Source: Hyphomicrobiaceae bacterium
Lineage (GTDB): Bacteria; Pseudomonadota; Alphaproteobacteria; Rhizobiales; Hyphomicrobiaceae
Assembly (NCBI GenBank): GCA_008933705.1
Contig: WBUN01000002.1
Location: 124,001-188,000, forward strand
DNA length: 64,000 nucleotides
Reading direction: 5' to 3'
Shown: in pieces, positions 17,392-26,857 of the stretch
How positions within the stretch are numbered: the stretch's first letter is position 1
Layout: every line of letters starts with the position of its first letter
Notes under the pieces: generated by a model
Database searches by the model: none
What the model saw: the letters and a program-made list of their open reading frames with translations, nothing else
Told to the model about the DNA's origin: nothing
Made by a program: the position numbers and the translations under genes

Positions 17392-18630
17392 TCAGGCCAG
17401 CACGTAGAGGTGGAAGCCCCCGTAGATCGCCGAACGATCGCGCGCAGCAAAGACCTTCGATTTTTCCTCCTCGTACCGCCAGCGCGCCAGCAGCGGCTGC
17501 GGAAGGCGCGTCGGCAACAAGGTCTCCGCGGCCGCGGTGCGGAATATGACCCGCGCGCCCGGTCTTGCGGTTCGCGTGATCTCCTGCCAGAGGCGCGTGA
17601 GATCCGCGGGCTGCATCCAGTCCTGCGCATCGAGCAGGACGAACCTGTCCAGCGACGCGTTCGGCTGACGCCCCAAGTGTTGGGTGAACGATGTCAGTTC
17701 GATGCGCACGCGGCAGACGCGCGCCCGCAACACCTCGAAATTCTCCTTCTGGAGATAGGGCGGCAGCGGCCCTTCGCCGGCGGGCGCATATGCGCGGGTG
17801 AAGGCCTGCCAGGCAAAATAGTTGTCGGAGAAGTCGAACGCGCACGCCAGCTTCTCAAGCCGCTCCCTGACGACGGCGGCGGCCGACGCGGCTCCGCCCG
17901 CCAGGGATGCGTACTGAGATGGCGGTATGCCGAGGCCGAACAGCGAGGCGCGATGGCTCAGGATCCAGCGAACGAGCCGCCGGTCGAACAGCGGCGCCAA
18001 CTCGTCTGCGAAGATCCGCCTCTGCTCCTCGAGCCCGCGTGCCGCCATCAGCCTTCTCGGATCCTTGCCGTACAAGCGCGAGAGCAGATGCCCTGCCCCT
18101 ATGAACTTGCCGAGCAGACCATAGCTGTGAAAGCCGCGGGCGAAGCGCGTGATGCGGCGCCGGCCGAGTAGATCACGGCCTTCCCAATAGGTCCTGGTGG
18201 CGGGATCGAGATGGGCTTTGATGTGCCGATCATAGACTTGCACATTGGCCCCATCGTCGGCCGCTCCGAAGAAGCGGTAGTAAGAGCTGTGATCGGGAAG
18301 GTGCCGCAGCGCGGATATCTTGAGCTTGTTGAGCGCCACGTGCGCCGCGTTAAGGTCGACAGCAACGATTTGCTCGGGACCTGAAGCGAGGTAGCTCAAG
18401 ACGTTGCAGCCACCCGACGCGATCGTTACCACCCGCGAGGCGGACGAAAGCTCGAGCGCCTCGAGATCGACGCGAGGGTCCTCCCAGATCTGGGGATAGA
18501 CGAGATTGCGAAAGGCAAGCGTGAACATGCGCTCGTGCACGCCCGCCACCGACAAGGCGCTGCTGCGGTGAACGGCATCGTCGAGCAGCTGAGCGCTTGT
18601 GCGGTGTGCTGCATCGGCAAGAGAAATCAT
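17392..18630 (-). CDS. btaA: SAM:diacylglycerol 3-amino-3-carboxypropyltransferase (betaine lipid synthesis)
   Basis: A 412-residue DUF3419-family protein. BtaA transfers the 3-amino-3-carboxypropyl group of SAM to diacylglycerol, forming diacylglyceryl-homoserine, the first step to DGTS. It shows the N-terminal FTLAFRNLVYPQIWEDPRVD, the SAM site VTIASGGCNVLSYL (68-81) and VDLN (91-94), and the C-terminal VLLDAQDWM. Length and motifs are complete. It is the first gene of a btaAB unit. In rhizobia this pathway is induced by phosphate limitation through PhoB, and a candidate Pho box lies at 18774-18791. Confidence 0.93.
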   Translation of the reverse strand: MISLADAAHRTSAQLLDDAVHRSSALSVAGVHERMFTLAFRNLVYPQIWEDPRVDLEALELSSASRVVTIASGGCNVLSYLASGPEQIVAVDLNAAHVALNKLKISALRHLPDHSSYYRFFGAADDGANVQVYDRHIKAHLDPATRTYWEGRDLLGRRRITRFARGFHSYGLLGKFIGAGHLLSRLYGKDPRRLMAARGLEEQRRIFADELAPLFDRRLVRWILSHRASLFGLGIPPSQYASLAGGAASAAAVVRERLEKLACAFDFSDNYFAWQAFTRAYAPAGEGPLPPYLQKENFEVLRARVCRVRIELTSFTQHLGRQPNASLDRFVLLDAQDWMQPADLTRLWQEITRTARPGARVIFRTAAAETLLPTRLPQPLLARWRYEEEKSKVFAARDRSAIYGGFHLYVLA

Positions 18631-18773
18631 TGCTCACCTTTCCAGATTCAATTGCAGCGGCTTGCGACGCGGCAATCCGCAGCCGCAGCCCTGCGCGACC
18701 CAAACAGCCTCGATCGGACACGGCCCGTGGTAGGCGCTCTGCCTCCCCATGGTGCATGTCAAAGCGGATTCAG

Positions 18774-18791
18774 ATTGCAGCCATGTGACAG
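18774..18791 (-). promoter_or_regulatory. Candidate Pho box upstream of btaA
   Basis: Read on the minus strand the site is CTGTCAC-ATGG-CTGCAAT, the 7-4-7 layout of PhoB sites (CTGTCAT-N4-CTGTCAT). The first half matches 6 of 7 positions and the second 5 of 7. It ends 143 bp before the btaA start and points at btaA. Confidence 0.55.
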
Positions 18792-18898
18792 TCCGCCAGC
18801 GCTTGGGTTGGCGCCGGGCGGGTTGGCTGTGGATCGCTTGAGATCAGGGTGGCCGGGAGCAGAAGGTCCCGTGTCGAGTGACGCCGCGGCGCCGGCCG

Positions 18899-20764
18899 TC
18901 AGCCGCCCTGCCTGCGTGGGTCGGCGACGTCCTCGATGACAAGTTCTCGGCGATCACGGCCGCCCCATGTGTCGCGGCGCAGATGCCCAGCAACGTGCAG
19001 CGGCAATCCTCCGGAGGACAGCAGTGCCTCGCCCAGAGCCTGCTCCGCGGACCGGAAGGCGACCGCATCGAGCCGAGATCCATCGCCAGCCTCCAGCACG
19101 CACCGCACGTGCGCTTCGCCCACCACCTTGGCGAACTTGACGCGGTGGGCGGGCAGGGCAAACCGGGGCTGCGGATTACCCTGCCCGTAGGGGCCGGCGC
19201 GCTCGATCAGGGCCAGCAAATCGTCGGTTACCGCAGCGGGCGTCAGCGCACCGTCGATGTCCAGTGCCGCGGCGAGGCGCGCCGCGCCGGTCGAATGCAC
19301 GAGTTGCTCGTGCAGGAACACCTCGAGGGCGGCAAATTGCGGGCGCGCAACAGTCAGCCCCGCAGCCATGGTGTGGCCGCCTCCCTTTCTCAGGATGCCC
19401 GCCGCGACCGCCGCCCGCACGGCCGCGCCAATGTCCACACCCTCGATGGAGCGCAACGAGCCCGTGCCCTCATCCTTGGCGTCCCAGGCGATGGCGCACG
19501 CCGGCCGGCGAAAGCGTTCGACCAATCGGCTGGCGACGAGACCGACGACACCCTTGTGCCAATCCTCGGACCCAACCAGCAGCATCGGCAGATCGGGGGT
19601 CGCCTCGATGAGCCGGTCGGCATGCGCAACCGCCTCCTCGAGCATGCGGGTCTCCAGCGCCTTGCGCTCGCGATTGAGCTTGTCGAGCAGCACGGCGATG
19701 CGCGCAGCCTCCATCTCGTCATCCGTCGCCAGGAGGCGCGCGCCGAGCCCCGCATCGCCGATGCGTCCCCCTGCGTTGATGCGGGGGCCCAGCACGAATC
19801 CCAGGTGGTAGCTTGTCGGCGCAACGGTGAGACCGGCGGCGTCGCTCAAGGCTCGCAGCCCGGTGTTGCGGCGCATGCGCATCACCTGCAGCCCCTTCGT
19901 TACGTAGGCCCGATTGAGGCGTTGGAGCGGAACGACATCGCACACTGTGGCCAGAGCAACGAGATCGAGCAGATCGAGCAGGTCCGGGGCCTGACAGTGC
20001 GAACCGTAGTACCCACGCCTCTTGAGCTCGCGCGTCGTGGCGACCAGCAGCATGAAGACGACGCCTGCCGCGCACAGATAGCCGAGCCCGGACAGATCAT
20101 CCTGCCGGTTAGGATTGATGACGGCTGCCACGTCGGGCAGACGCTCGTCGGCCTGATGGTGATCGACGACGATCACATCGGTCCCCAGCGGGGCGGCAAC
20201 CGCGAGCGCGGCAATGCTGGTGGTGCCGCAGTCGGCCGTGACGATCAGCTTGGCACCTTCCCTCGCGAGGGTCTCGATCGCCTGCGGGTTGGGGCCGTAG
20301 CCTTCGAGCATGCGGTCGGGAATGTAGATGCGGGCGTCGAGTCCATGTGCGGCAAGGAACCGCTTGATGAGCGCGGAGGAGCACGCGCCGTCGACGTCGT
20401 AGTCGCCGAACACCGCGATCGGCTCCTTGCGCATGATGGCGTCGGCAAGCCGAGCCGCGCCCTTGTCCATGTCGCGCATGCAGCTCGGATCCGGCATCAA
20501 CGCCTTGATGGTGGGATCGAGAACGACGGGCACCTCATCGAGCCCCACAGCACGGGAAGCGAGCACTCGACCGAGCAGCTCAGGCAAGCCGTGACGCTGG
20601 CTGATGGCGGTCGCCGTCTTGGCTGCGGCCGGATCGAGGCGCTCACGCCATTGGAAGCCGCGCACGGATGCGGTGACGCCGAGATAAGCGCCGCGTGCCT
20701 TGTCATCGGCCGCAATGATCTTGCGAACTGCCCCCATCCGCCCCGCCACGCTTCTTCCCGGCAA
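18899..20764 (-). CDS. recJ: Single-stranded-DNA-specific exonuclease RecJ
   Basis: A 621-residue 5'-3' ssDNA exonuclease of the DHH superfamily, acting in recombination and mismatch repair. Visible are motif I FGDYDVDGACSSAL (D121, D123), motif II TADCGTT (177-182), the DHH triad at 201-203, and further on GPRINAGGRIGDA and RKGGGHTMAAG (DHHA1). Length is close to family norms. It is the last gene of the aminotransferase - hom - glpX - recJ minus-strand run, 78 nt after glpX. The N-terminal ~20 residues may be overextended. Confidence 0.96.
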   Translation of the reverse strand: MPGRSVAGRMGAVRKIIAADDKARGAYLGVTASVRGFQWRERLDPAAAKTATAISQRHGLPELLGRVLASRAVGLDEVPVVLDPTIKALMPDPSCMRDMDKGAARLADAIMRKEPIAVFGDYDVDGACSSALIKRFLAAHGLDARIYIPDRMLEGYGPNPQAIETLAREGAKLIVTADCGTTSIAALAVAAPLGTDVIVVDHHQADERLPDVAAVINPNRQDDLSGLGYLCAAGVVFMLLVATTRELKRRGYYGSHCQAPDLLDLLDLVALATVCDVVPLQRLNRAYVTKGLQVMRMRRNTGLRALSDAAGLTVAPTSYHLGFVLGPRINAGGRIGDAGLGARLLATDDEMEAARIAVLLDKLNRERKALETRMLEEAVAHADRLIEATPDLPMLLVGSEDWHKGVVGLVASRLVERFRRPACAIAWDAKDEGTGSLRSIEGVDIGAAVRAAVAAGILRKGGGHTMAAGLTVARPQFAALEVFLHEQLVHSTGAARLAAALDIDGALTPAAVTDDLLALIERAGPYGQGNPQPRFALPAHRVKFAKVVGEAHVRCVLEAGDGSRLDAVAFRSAEQALGEALLSSGGLPLHVAGHLRRDTWGGRDRRELVIEDVADPRRQGG

Positions 20765-20842
20765 TTCTATGCCAGGCAGATGCGGCAGGAACGTGCAGCG
20801 CCCGAGTTCTCCCCAGCTTACTGTGCCTAGCGGCTCGGCGGC

Positions 20843-21835
20843 CTAGATGCTTGGCTTGGTGCCGATCATGCGGAAGCTGGTCTTGATGCGCCGCACCGTG
20901 CCGGTCTTGGAGCGGAGCACAACGGTCTCGGTCTCGGCGAAGCCGTGGCGGAAGTGCACGCCGTCGAGCAGCGAGCCATCCGTCACGCCGGTGGCCGAGA
21001 AGATGACGTCGCCCGACGCCATCTCGTTCATGTTGTATTTGCGCCTGATGTCGGTGACGCCCATTGAGGCGGCACGCGTCTCCTCCTCCTTCTTGAGGGG
21101 ATGCAGGCGGCCCTGCATTTGTCCGCCAATGCAGCGCAGGGCGGCTGCGGCCAGCACGCCTTCCGGAGCGCCTCCGATGCCGAGATAGATATCGATACCG
21201 GTTTCCTCGGCATCGGTGGTCCAGATCACCCCGGCGATATCGCCGTCCGGGATGAGCTGCACGCCCGCACCCGCTTTGCGCACGGCGGCGATCAGGTCGG
21301 CGTGCCGCGGCCGATCGAGGATGCACGCCGTGATCTCCGAGACGGGCACGCCCTTGGCCTTGGCCAGCGCGTTGAGCGTATCGGCGGGGGGCGCGTCGAG
21401 ATCGATGATGCCGTCGGGATAGCCCGGGCCAATCGCGATCTTGTTCATGTACATGTCGGGCGCATTGAGCAGGCCGCCGCGCTCGGAGACCGCGAGCACG
21501 GCGAGGGCGTTCGGCATCGCCTTGGCGCAGATCGTCGTGCCTTCAAGGGGATCGACGGCGATATCGACCTCGGGCCCGTCGCCGATACCGACCTGCTCGC
21601 CGATGTAGAGCATCGGACTCTCGTCCATCTCACCTTCGCCGATGACGACGCGGCCTCGGATGTGGACCTTGCCCAGCTCGCTGCGCATGGCATCGACCGC
21701 GGCCTTGTCGGCGGCCTTCTCGTCGCCCCGGCCGCGCAGGCGGGCCGCCGCGATGGCGGCCGCCTCCGTCACGCGCGCGACTTCCAGCACCAATACGCGA
21801 TCGAGCCCGCCGGCTTTGCTGTCGTTCGCGCCCAT
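20843..21835 (-). CDS. glpX: Class II fructose-1,6-bisphosphatase
   Basis: A 330-residue GlpX-type phosphatase that converts fructose 1,6-bisphosphate to fructose 6-phosphate in gluconeogenesis. It carries GEGEMDESPMLYIGE, the metal-binding VDPLEGTT and the substrate loop GPGYPDGIIDLD. Length and motif order are normal. Some alphaproteobacterial homologues also hydrolyse sedoheptulose bisphosphate. It lies 42 nt after hom and 78 nt before recJ, in an order common to Hyphomicrobiales. Confidence 0.96.
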   Translation of the reverse strand: MGANDSKAGGLDRVLVLEVARVTEAAAIAAARLRGRGDEKAADKAAVDAMRSELGKVHIRGRVVIGEGEMDESPMLYIGEQVGIGDGPEVDIAVDPLEGTTICAKAMPNALAVLAVSERGGLLNAPDMYMNKIAIGPGYPDGIIDLDAPPADTLNALAKAKGVPVSEITACILDRPRHADLIAAVRKAGAGVQLIPDGDIAGVIWTTDAEETGIDIYLGIGGAPEGVLAAAALRCIGGQMQGRLHPLKKEEETRAASMGVTDIRRKYNMNEMASGDVIFSATGVTDGSLLDGVHFRHGFAETETVVLRSKTGTVRRIKTSFRMIGTKPSI

Positions 21836-21877
21836 GCTGCGCCCTCCCCTGTCAACCGGTTCCAGCCAATTCCAGAG

Positions 21878-23203
21878 CTACATTGGCTCTATGCGTATCA
21901 TTTGCGGTGTTTCCGACACATGGCCATCCTTGCGGATGGCGTCGAGGGCGCCGCGGATGGCCTCCTCGGTCGTCTCATGCGTGATGAGGATGACCGGCGT
22001 GGGAAGGCCCGGCTTCGGCCTGGCATCGATACCGGGCAAGGCCCAGCGCGGCCGCCGCTGCACGATGCTCTCCAGCGAGACCTCGCGGTCGCCCATGCGC
22101 CGGGTGATGCCGGCCATGGCACCCGGCCGATCATACACCGACAGGCGCACATAGTAGGCGCCCTGGTGCTGGCCGAGCTTGGCCCGCTTGTAGGGCCTGA
22201 GCTTGGCCGCGGGCACGCCGAACGGAGGCATCACGGCGCCCCGGGCAATATCGAGAATGTCGCTTGCCACGGCTGATGCGGTCGCGGACGCTCCGGCACC
22301 GGGCCCCGCCAGCAGCAGGTTGCCCGCAAAATCGCTGTCGACGGCGACGCAATTGGTGACGCCCGAAACCTCGGCGATAGCCGAATGCTTCGGCACCATA
22401 GCGGGGTGTACGCGCTGCTCGATGCCGCTTTCCGTCATCAGCGCCACGCCCAGCAGCTTGATGCGATAGCCCAAATCATCGGCCGCCTCGATGTCGGACT
22501 GCGTGATCGACTGGATACCCTCGATGTGGATCTGGTCGAACGCCACCCGGGTGCCGAACGCCAGGCTGGTCAGAAGAGCCAGCTTGTGCGCCGTGTCGAA
22601 GCCGCCGATGTCGAAGGTGGGGTCGGCCTCGGCATAGCCCTTAGCCTGGGCCTCCTGCAGCACATCGCCGAACTGCCGGTGCTCCTCCTGCATCTTCGTC
22701 AGGATATAGTTGCAGGTGCCATTCATGATCCCGTAGACGCGACGAACCTGGTTGGCAGCCAGCGACTCGCGCAGCGTCTTGATGACCGGTATGGCCCCCG
22801 CCACCGCGGCCTCGAAATTCAGCGACACGCCGTGCTTCTCGGCCAGCCGCGCCAGTTCGGTGCCGTGCCAGGCAAGAAGCGCCTTGTTGGCCGTGACAAC
22901 GTGCTTGCCGGCCTTCAAAGCGGCCTCGACCGCGCTCTTGGCCACGCCGTTCTCGCCGCCGATCAACTCGACGAAAACATCGATCGAGGGGTCGACGGCC
23001 AAGCGCTCGACCTCATCAAACCATCTGAAGTCCTCAACCGGAACGCTGCGCTTCTTGGTGCGGCTGCGGGCGCTCACCCCGGTCACCTCGATGGGACGAC
23101 CGAGAACGTGCGCCAGCCGGCTCCCGTGCTCTTGCAGCAGGACCAATAAACCGGCGCCCACCGTCCCAAGGCCGGCGACGCCCAATCTCAGCGGCTGGCT
23201 CAT
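21878..23203 (-). CDS. hom: Homoserine dehydrogenase
   Basis: A 441-residue enzyme that reduces aspartate semialdehyde to homoserine for threonine and methionine synthesis. It shows the NAD(P)-binding GVAGLGTVGAGLL (8-20), the VVTANKALLA strand, the catalytic region GIMNGTCNYILTKM, EADPTFDIGGFDTAHKL (substrate-site acids and Lys), and a C-terminal ACT domain at about 350-430 for feedback control. It begins 12 nt after the aminotransferase stop, so the two are in one operon. Mono-functional: no aspartokinase domain is present. Confidence 0.96.
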   Translation of the reverse strand: MSQPLRLGVAGLGTVGAGLLVLLQEHGSRLAHVLGRPIEVTGVSARSRTKKRSVPVEDFRWFDEVERLAVDPSIDVFVELIGGENGVAKSAVEAALKAGKHVVTANKALLAWHGTELARLAEKHGVSLNFEAAVAGAIPVIKTLRESLAANQVRRVYGIMNGTCNYILTKMQEEHRQFGDVLQEAQAKGYAEADPTFDIGGFDTAHKLALLTSLAFGTRVAFDQIHIEGIQSITQSDIEAADDLGYRIKLLGVALMTESGIEQRVHPAMVPKHSAIAEVSGVTNCVAVDSDFAGNLLLAGPGAGASATASAVASDILDIARGAVMPPFGVPAAKLRPYKRAKLGQHQGAYYVRLSVYDRPGAMAGITRRMGDREVSLESIVQRRPRWALPGIDARPKPGLPTPVILITHETTEEAIRGALDAIRKDGHVSETPQMIRIEPM

Positions 23204-23215
23204 ACGAACTGAAGG

Positions 23216-24472
23216 CTAGCGTGACGCTTTCTGCGGAATGGGGATCACGTTATGCATCGTTTCCCGCGACCGCGCGAGGAACTTTTTGATGTTCCTTGCC
23301 GCTTGGCGGATGCGATGCTCGTTCTCGACCAGGGCAATGCGCACAAAGCCTTCTCCGTACTCGCCGAACCCCAGGCCGGGCGAGACGGCGACATCGGCCT
23401 TCTCGACCAGGAGCTTGGAGAATTCCACCGAACCGATCTCGCGGTATTCCTCGGGGATGGGGGCCCAGGCGAACATCGAGGCGGGTGGCGGCGGCACGTT
23501 CCAGCCGGCGCGCGCAAAGCTCTCGACCAAGCAATCGCGCCGGCTCTTGTAGGTTCGGCGGATCTCATCGACGCAGTCCTGCGGGCCGTTCAATGCGGCA
23601 GCGGCGGCAACCTGGATCGGCGTGAACGCGCCGTAGTCGAGATAGGACTTGACGCGTGCCAGCGCCGCGATCAGACGCTCATTGCCGACCGCGAAGCCCA
23701 TGCGCCAGCCAGGCATGTTGTAGGTCTTGGACAACGATGTGAACTCGACGGTGATGTCCATCGCCCCCGGCACCTGCAGCACAGACGGCGGGGGGTTATT
23801 GTCGTAATAGATCTCCGCATACGCAATATCCGAGAGGATGATCAGGTCGAGCCTTTTGCAGAGCTGGACGGCCTCCGTGTAGAAGTCGAGATCGGCGGTC
23901 AACGCCGTCGGGTTGGACGGATAGCTCAGCACAACCGCCAGCGGCCGCGGGATCGAGTGCTTCACGGCACGCTCCACCCCGCGCAGGAACTCAGCTCCGG
24001 CATCGGCTGTGCCAAGCCTGGTCTGCCCGCCGGTGGCCGGGATGTGGCGAATGGACGCCCCCGAGATGATGAAGCCGAACTCGTGGATCGGATAGGTCGG
24101 GCTCGGCACCAGAATAACGTCGCCCGGAGCGGTGATCGCCTGGGCCATGTTGGCAAAGCCCTCCTTGGAGCCCAGCGTCGCGACGATCTGAGTCTCAGGA
24201 TCGAGCTTCACCCCGAACCGGCGGGCGTAATACGCCGCCTGCGCCCTGCGCAGGCCGGGAATGCCCTTCGACGCCGAATAGCGGTTGGTGCGCGGCTTGG
24301 TGACCGTCTCCACCAGCTTGTCGACGATGTGCTGCGGTGTGGGCATGTCCGGGTTGCCCATACCCAGATCGATGATGTCGGCACCGCGAGCTCGCGCGGC
24401 CGCCTTCAGTCGATTGACCTCTGCGAACACGTACGGCGGCAAGCGTTTGACGCGGTGGAATTCTTCGATCAC
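23216..24472 (-). CDS. Class I/II aminotransferase (AlaC / LL-diaminopimelate aminotransferase-like)
   Basis: A 418-residue fold-type I PLP enzyme. It contains the PLP-phosphate region SKEGFANMAQA, SYPSNPTALTAD (Asn/Pro of the class I signature), SDIAYAEIYYD (Asp to the pyridine N), and the Schiff-base Lys in SLSKTYNMPGWRMGF. Homologues next to hom in Hyphomicrobiales are annotated either as LL-diaminopimelate aminotransferase or as the alanine-forming AlaC. The neighbourhood with hom favours aspartate-family or alanine metabolism. Which substrate is used cannot be read out here. Confidence 0.9.
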   Translation of the reverse strand: MIEEFHRVKRLPPYVFAEVNRLKAAARARGADIIDLGMGNPDMPTPQHIVDKLVETVTKPRTNRYSASKGIPGLRRAQAAYYARRFGVKLDPETQIVATLGSKEGFANMAQAITAPGDVILVPSPTYPIHEFGFIISGASIRHIPATGGQTRLGTADAGAEFLRGVERAVKHSIPRPLAVVLSYPSNPTALTADLDFYTEAVQLCKRLDLIILSDIAYAEIYYDNNPPPSVLQVPGAMDITVEFTSLSKTYNMPGWRMGFAVGNERLIAALARVKSYLDYGAFTPIQVAAAAALNGPQDCVDEIRRTYKSRRDCLVESFARAGWNVPPPPASMFAWAPIPEEYREIGSVEFSKLLVEKADVAVSPGLGFGEYGEGFVRIALVENEHRIRQAARNIKKFLARSRETMHNVIPIPQKASR

Positions 24473-24533
24473 GTGACTAACCGTGGAGCTGGATTGGTCC
24501 GAATGTGAGGCTTGTGCCGGGCGAAGGGAAGCC

Positions 24534-24752
24534 TCACTTCCCCTTCTCGATCTGCTTGGCGGCTTCGACCTGGTGGGTCTGCCCCTTCTCGATCATCTCG
24601 CTGACCTTGCCTTCCTGCTCGTCCTTGCTGAGCACTTTCTGAGGAAGTTTGGCGAGATCCGGCAGTTGTGCAAGCGACATGGTCTCGGCGCAGCCCCCCA
24701 GCTGGGACGCCACGACGATCAGCGCGATGGCAACTCTCCACCGTGCCAGCAT
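24534..24752 (-). CDS. Small lipoprotein, unknown function
   Basis: A 72-residue protein starting MLARWRVAIALIVVASQLGGC. The basic start, hydrophobic core and lipobox LGGC form a clear type II signal peptide, so the mature protein begins at the Cys and is about 51 residues. It is rich in Lys, Glu and Gln and probably helical. ATG 24752 is chosen because AGGAAGG lies 10 nt upstream; the ATG at 24761 would touch that site. It lies upstream of the aminotransferase and is divergent from phaC. The family is not recognised. Confidence 0.65.
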   Translation of the reverse strand: MLARWRVAIALIVVASQLGGCAETMSLAQLPDLAKLPQKVLSKDEQEGKVSEMIEKGQTHQVEAAKQIEKGK

Positions 24753-24807
24753 CGAGATCATACCTTCCTGCTCGCGCGGAGCTTTACCATCGTCACAGAG
24801 CAAAGTC

Positions 24808-24824
24808 TTGTCTATTGTTGACAA
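24808..24824. promoter_or_regulatory. Inverted repeat TTGTC-N7-GACAA over the phaC -35
   Basis: A perfect 5-bp inverted repeat with a 7-nt spacer overlaps the candidate -35 of phaC and lies in the short region shared with the divergent lipoprotein gene. It is a plausible operator, with no regulator assigned. Confidence 0.3.
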
Positions 24825-24848
24825 AATCTAGCCGATTCCCGGTACATA
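24818..24848 (+). promoter_or_regulatory. Candidate sigma-70-type promoter of phaC
   Basis: TTGACA at 24818-24823 is followed after 19 nt by TACATA at 24843-24848. The -35 is a perfect consensus, though the spacer is slightly long. The predicted start site is about 100 nt before the phaC ATG. Confidence 0.4.
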
Positions 24849-24953
24849 GGCCCTCTATACATAGATATTTTGGGCGCAGTTGCGGCCAGATCACAAAGAT
24901 CGCGTTATGGTGTCCTCAAGCGTTGGTGCTTCGCCCCATTACCGAGCAGCGGC

Positions 24954-26786
24954 ATGCAGAAAAAAGCCCCCGACACCCTGAAGTCCGTGCCCACCGAGAT
25001 CAACTTCGGCGCCTACCACATCACCAACCCGGAGGAGCTGGGACGTAACATACTCCGACTGATGGAGGAAGGCGGCAAGGTGCTCTCCGGCTTCCTCGAG
25101 CGCACCGATGCGAAATCGGGGCCTTACAGCACCGCAAGCGAGGTGACGGAAGCAACCAAGCTCTTCACCGAGATCGCCCAGCACTGGGTGAACGAGCCCG
25201 CCAAGCTCATTGAGATGCAGGGCGCGTTGGCGCGCGATTACATGCAGCTTGCCGGCAACACATCACAGCGCATCCTTGGTGCTTCTGTGCCCCCGGTGGC
25301 CGAACCCGAGGCCGGAGACAACCGCTTCAGGGATCCTGACTGGGATCACAACCCCTATTTCGACTTCTGCAAGCAGGCCTATCTCATCACCACCCGCTGG
25401 CTGGAGGACGTGCTCGACAAGACCGAGGGCCTCGACGAGCGCACCCGCGCGCGGGCTGAGTTCTATCTGAAGCAACTGGCAAGCGCCCTTTCACCGTCGA
25501 ACTTCCCCCTGACGAACCCCGAGGTTCTGCGCGAGACCTTTGCGACCAGCGCCAACAACCTGGTGCAAGGGATGGTCAATCTCGCGCATGATATGGAACG
25601 GTCCGGCGATCTGCTCAACATCAGCCAGACGGATCTCGACGCGTTCGAGGTCGGTCGCAATGTCGCTACGGCTCCGGGTAAGGTCATATTCCAGAATGAG
25701 CTGCTGCAGCTCATCCAATACGAGCCGACAACAGAGAAGGTGCACGAGCGGCCGCTGCTGATCGTGCCGCCGTGGATCAACAAGTTCTACATCCTCGATC
25801 TCGGCCCGCAGAAGTCGTTCATACGCTTTGCGGTCAGCAAGGGTTTCACGGTGTTCGTGGTGTCGTGGGTCAACCCCGACGAGCGGCTCGCGTACAAGAC
25901 CTTCGAGGATTACATGACCGAAGGCATCCTGGCCGCGGCGGATGCTGCCAAGCGAGAGAGCGGCTCCGACAAGGTCAATGTCATCGGCTACTGCGTCGGC
26001 GGCACCTTGCTCGGCACCACCCTTGCCTACCTCGCCGCAAGAGGCGAGGAGCCGTTCTCTTCGGCGACATTCTTTGCCGCCCAGGTCGATTTCACCAAGG
26101 CGGGAGACCTGCTGCTGTTCATCGACGATGCGCAGCTCAAGAGCCTTGAGGAAATGATGGCCGAGCGCGGCTACCTCGACGGCTCGCGCATGGCGACCGT
26201 CTTCAACATGTTGCGGCCGAAGGACTTGATCTGGCCGTACATTGTCAACAACTATATGCTGGGCAAGAAGCCGTTTCCGTTCGACCTGCTGTTCTGGAAC
26301 CAGGATTCGACGCGGATGACACCTGCCAACCACAACTTCTACCTGCGCGAGTTCTATCACGAGAACAAGCTGGCGCGCGGGCAGATGACCATCGGCGGCG
26401 TCAAGCTGGACTTGGCGAAAGTCAGGCTGCCCATCTACGAGCTGTGCGCCAAGGAGGACCACATCGCGCCGGCCAAATCCGTCTTCATCGGCTCCAAGCT
26501 GTTCGGCGGCCCGGTGACATACGTGCTGGCAGGATCGGGACATATCGCCGGTGTCATCAACCCGCCCGGCGACAAGATGAAATATCAGTACTGGACCAAC
26601 GACAAGAAGGCAGCGACGCTGGAAGCCTGGATCGACAGCGCCAAGGAGCACCCGGGCTCGTGGTGGCCCCACTATGCGGATTGGCTCGCCAAACACTCAG
26701 GGTCGATGGTGCCGTCCCGCAAGCCGGGTGCACGACTGGGCGTCATCGAGGACGCACCAGGCAGCTACGTCAAGGTCAAGAGCTAG
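24954..26786 (+). CDS. phaC: Class I poly(3-hydroxyalkanoate) synthase
   Basis: A 610-residue enzyme that polymerises 3-hydroxyacyl-CoA into PHA storage granules. The lipase-box-like GYCVGG holds the catalytic C347; D502 (KEDHIAP) and H530 (GSGHIAGVINPP) complete the triad. The N-terminal ~200-residue helical domain and PWINKFYILDL are typical of class I. ATG 24954 gives the usual length; an in-frame start at 24870 adds an unrelated basic stretch. phaA, phaB and phaE are not in the window. A strong terminator follows. Confidence 0.95.
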   Translation: MQKKAPDTLKSVPTEINFGAYHITNPEELGRNILRLMEEGGKVLSGFLERTDAKSGPYSTASEVTEATKLFTEIAQHWVNEPAKLIEMQGALARDYMQLAGNTSQRILGASVPPVAEPEAGDNRFRDPDWDHNPYFDFCKQAYLITTRWLEDVLDKTEGLDERTRARAEFYLKQLASALSPSNFPLTNPEVLRETFATSANNLVQGMVNLAHDMERSGDLLNISQTDLDAFEVGRNVATAPGKVIFQNELLQLIQYEPTTEKVHERPLLIVPPWINKFYILDLGPQKSFIRFAVSKGFTVFVVSWVNPDERLAYKTFEDYMTEGILAAADAAKRESGSDKVNVIGYCVGGTLLGTTLAYLAARGEEPFSSATFFAAQVDFTKAGDLLLFIDDAQLKSLEEMMAERGYLDGSRMATVFNMLRPKDLIWPYIVNNYMLGKKPFPFDLLFWNQDSTRMTPANHNFYLREFYHENKLARGQMTIGGVKLDLAKVRLPIYELCAKEDHIAPAKSVFIGSKLFGGPVTYVLAGSGHIAGVINPPGDKMKYQYWTNDKKAATLEAWIDSAKEHPGSWWPHYADWLAKHSGSMVPSRKPGARLGVIEDAPGSYVKVKS

Positions 26787-26857
26787 GCCGCAAGGGAAAG
26801 GGCCCGGCGGCGCCGATGACGACAGGCTGACTGGGACCGAAATATGAGCCGGCATCA

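Noticed and set aside
18878-20830. 650-codon plus-strand open frame
   Set aside because: Antisense to recJ. The recJ strand has all catalytic motifs; the plus-strand frame is an artefact of high GC codon bias.
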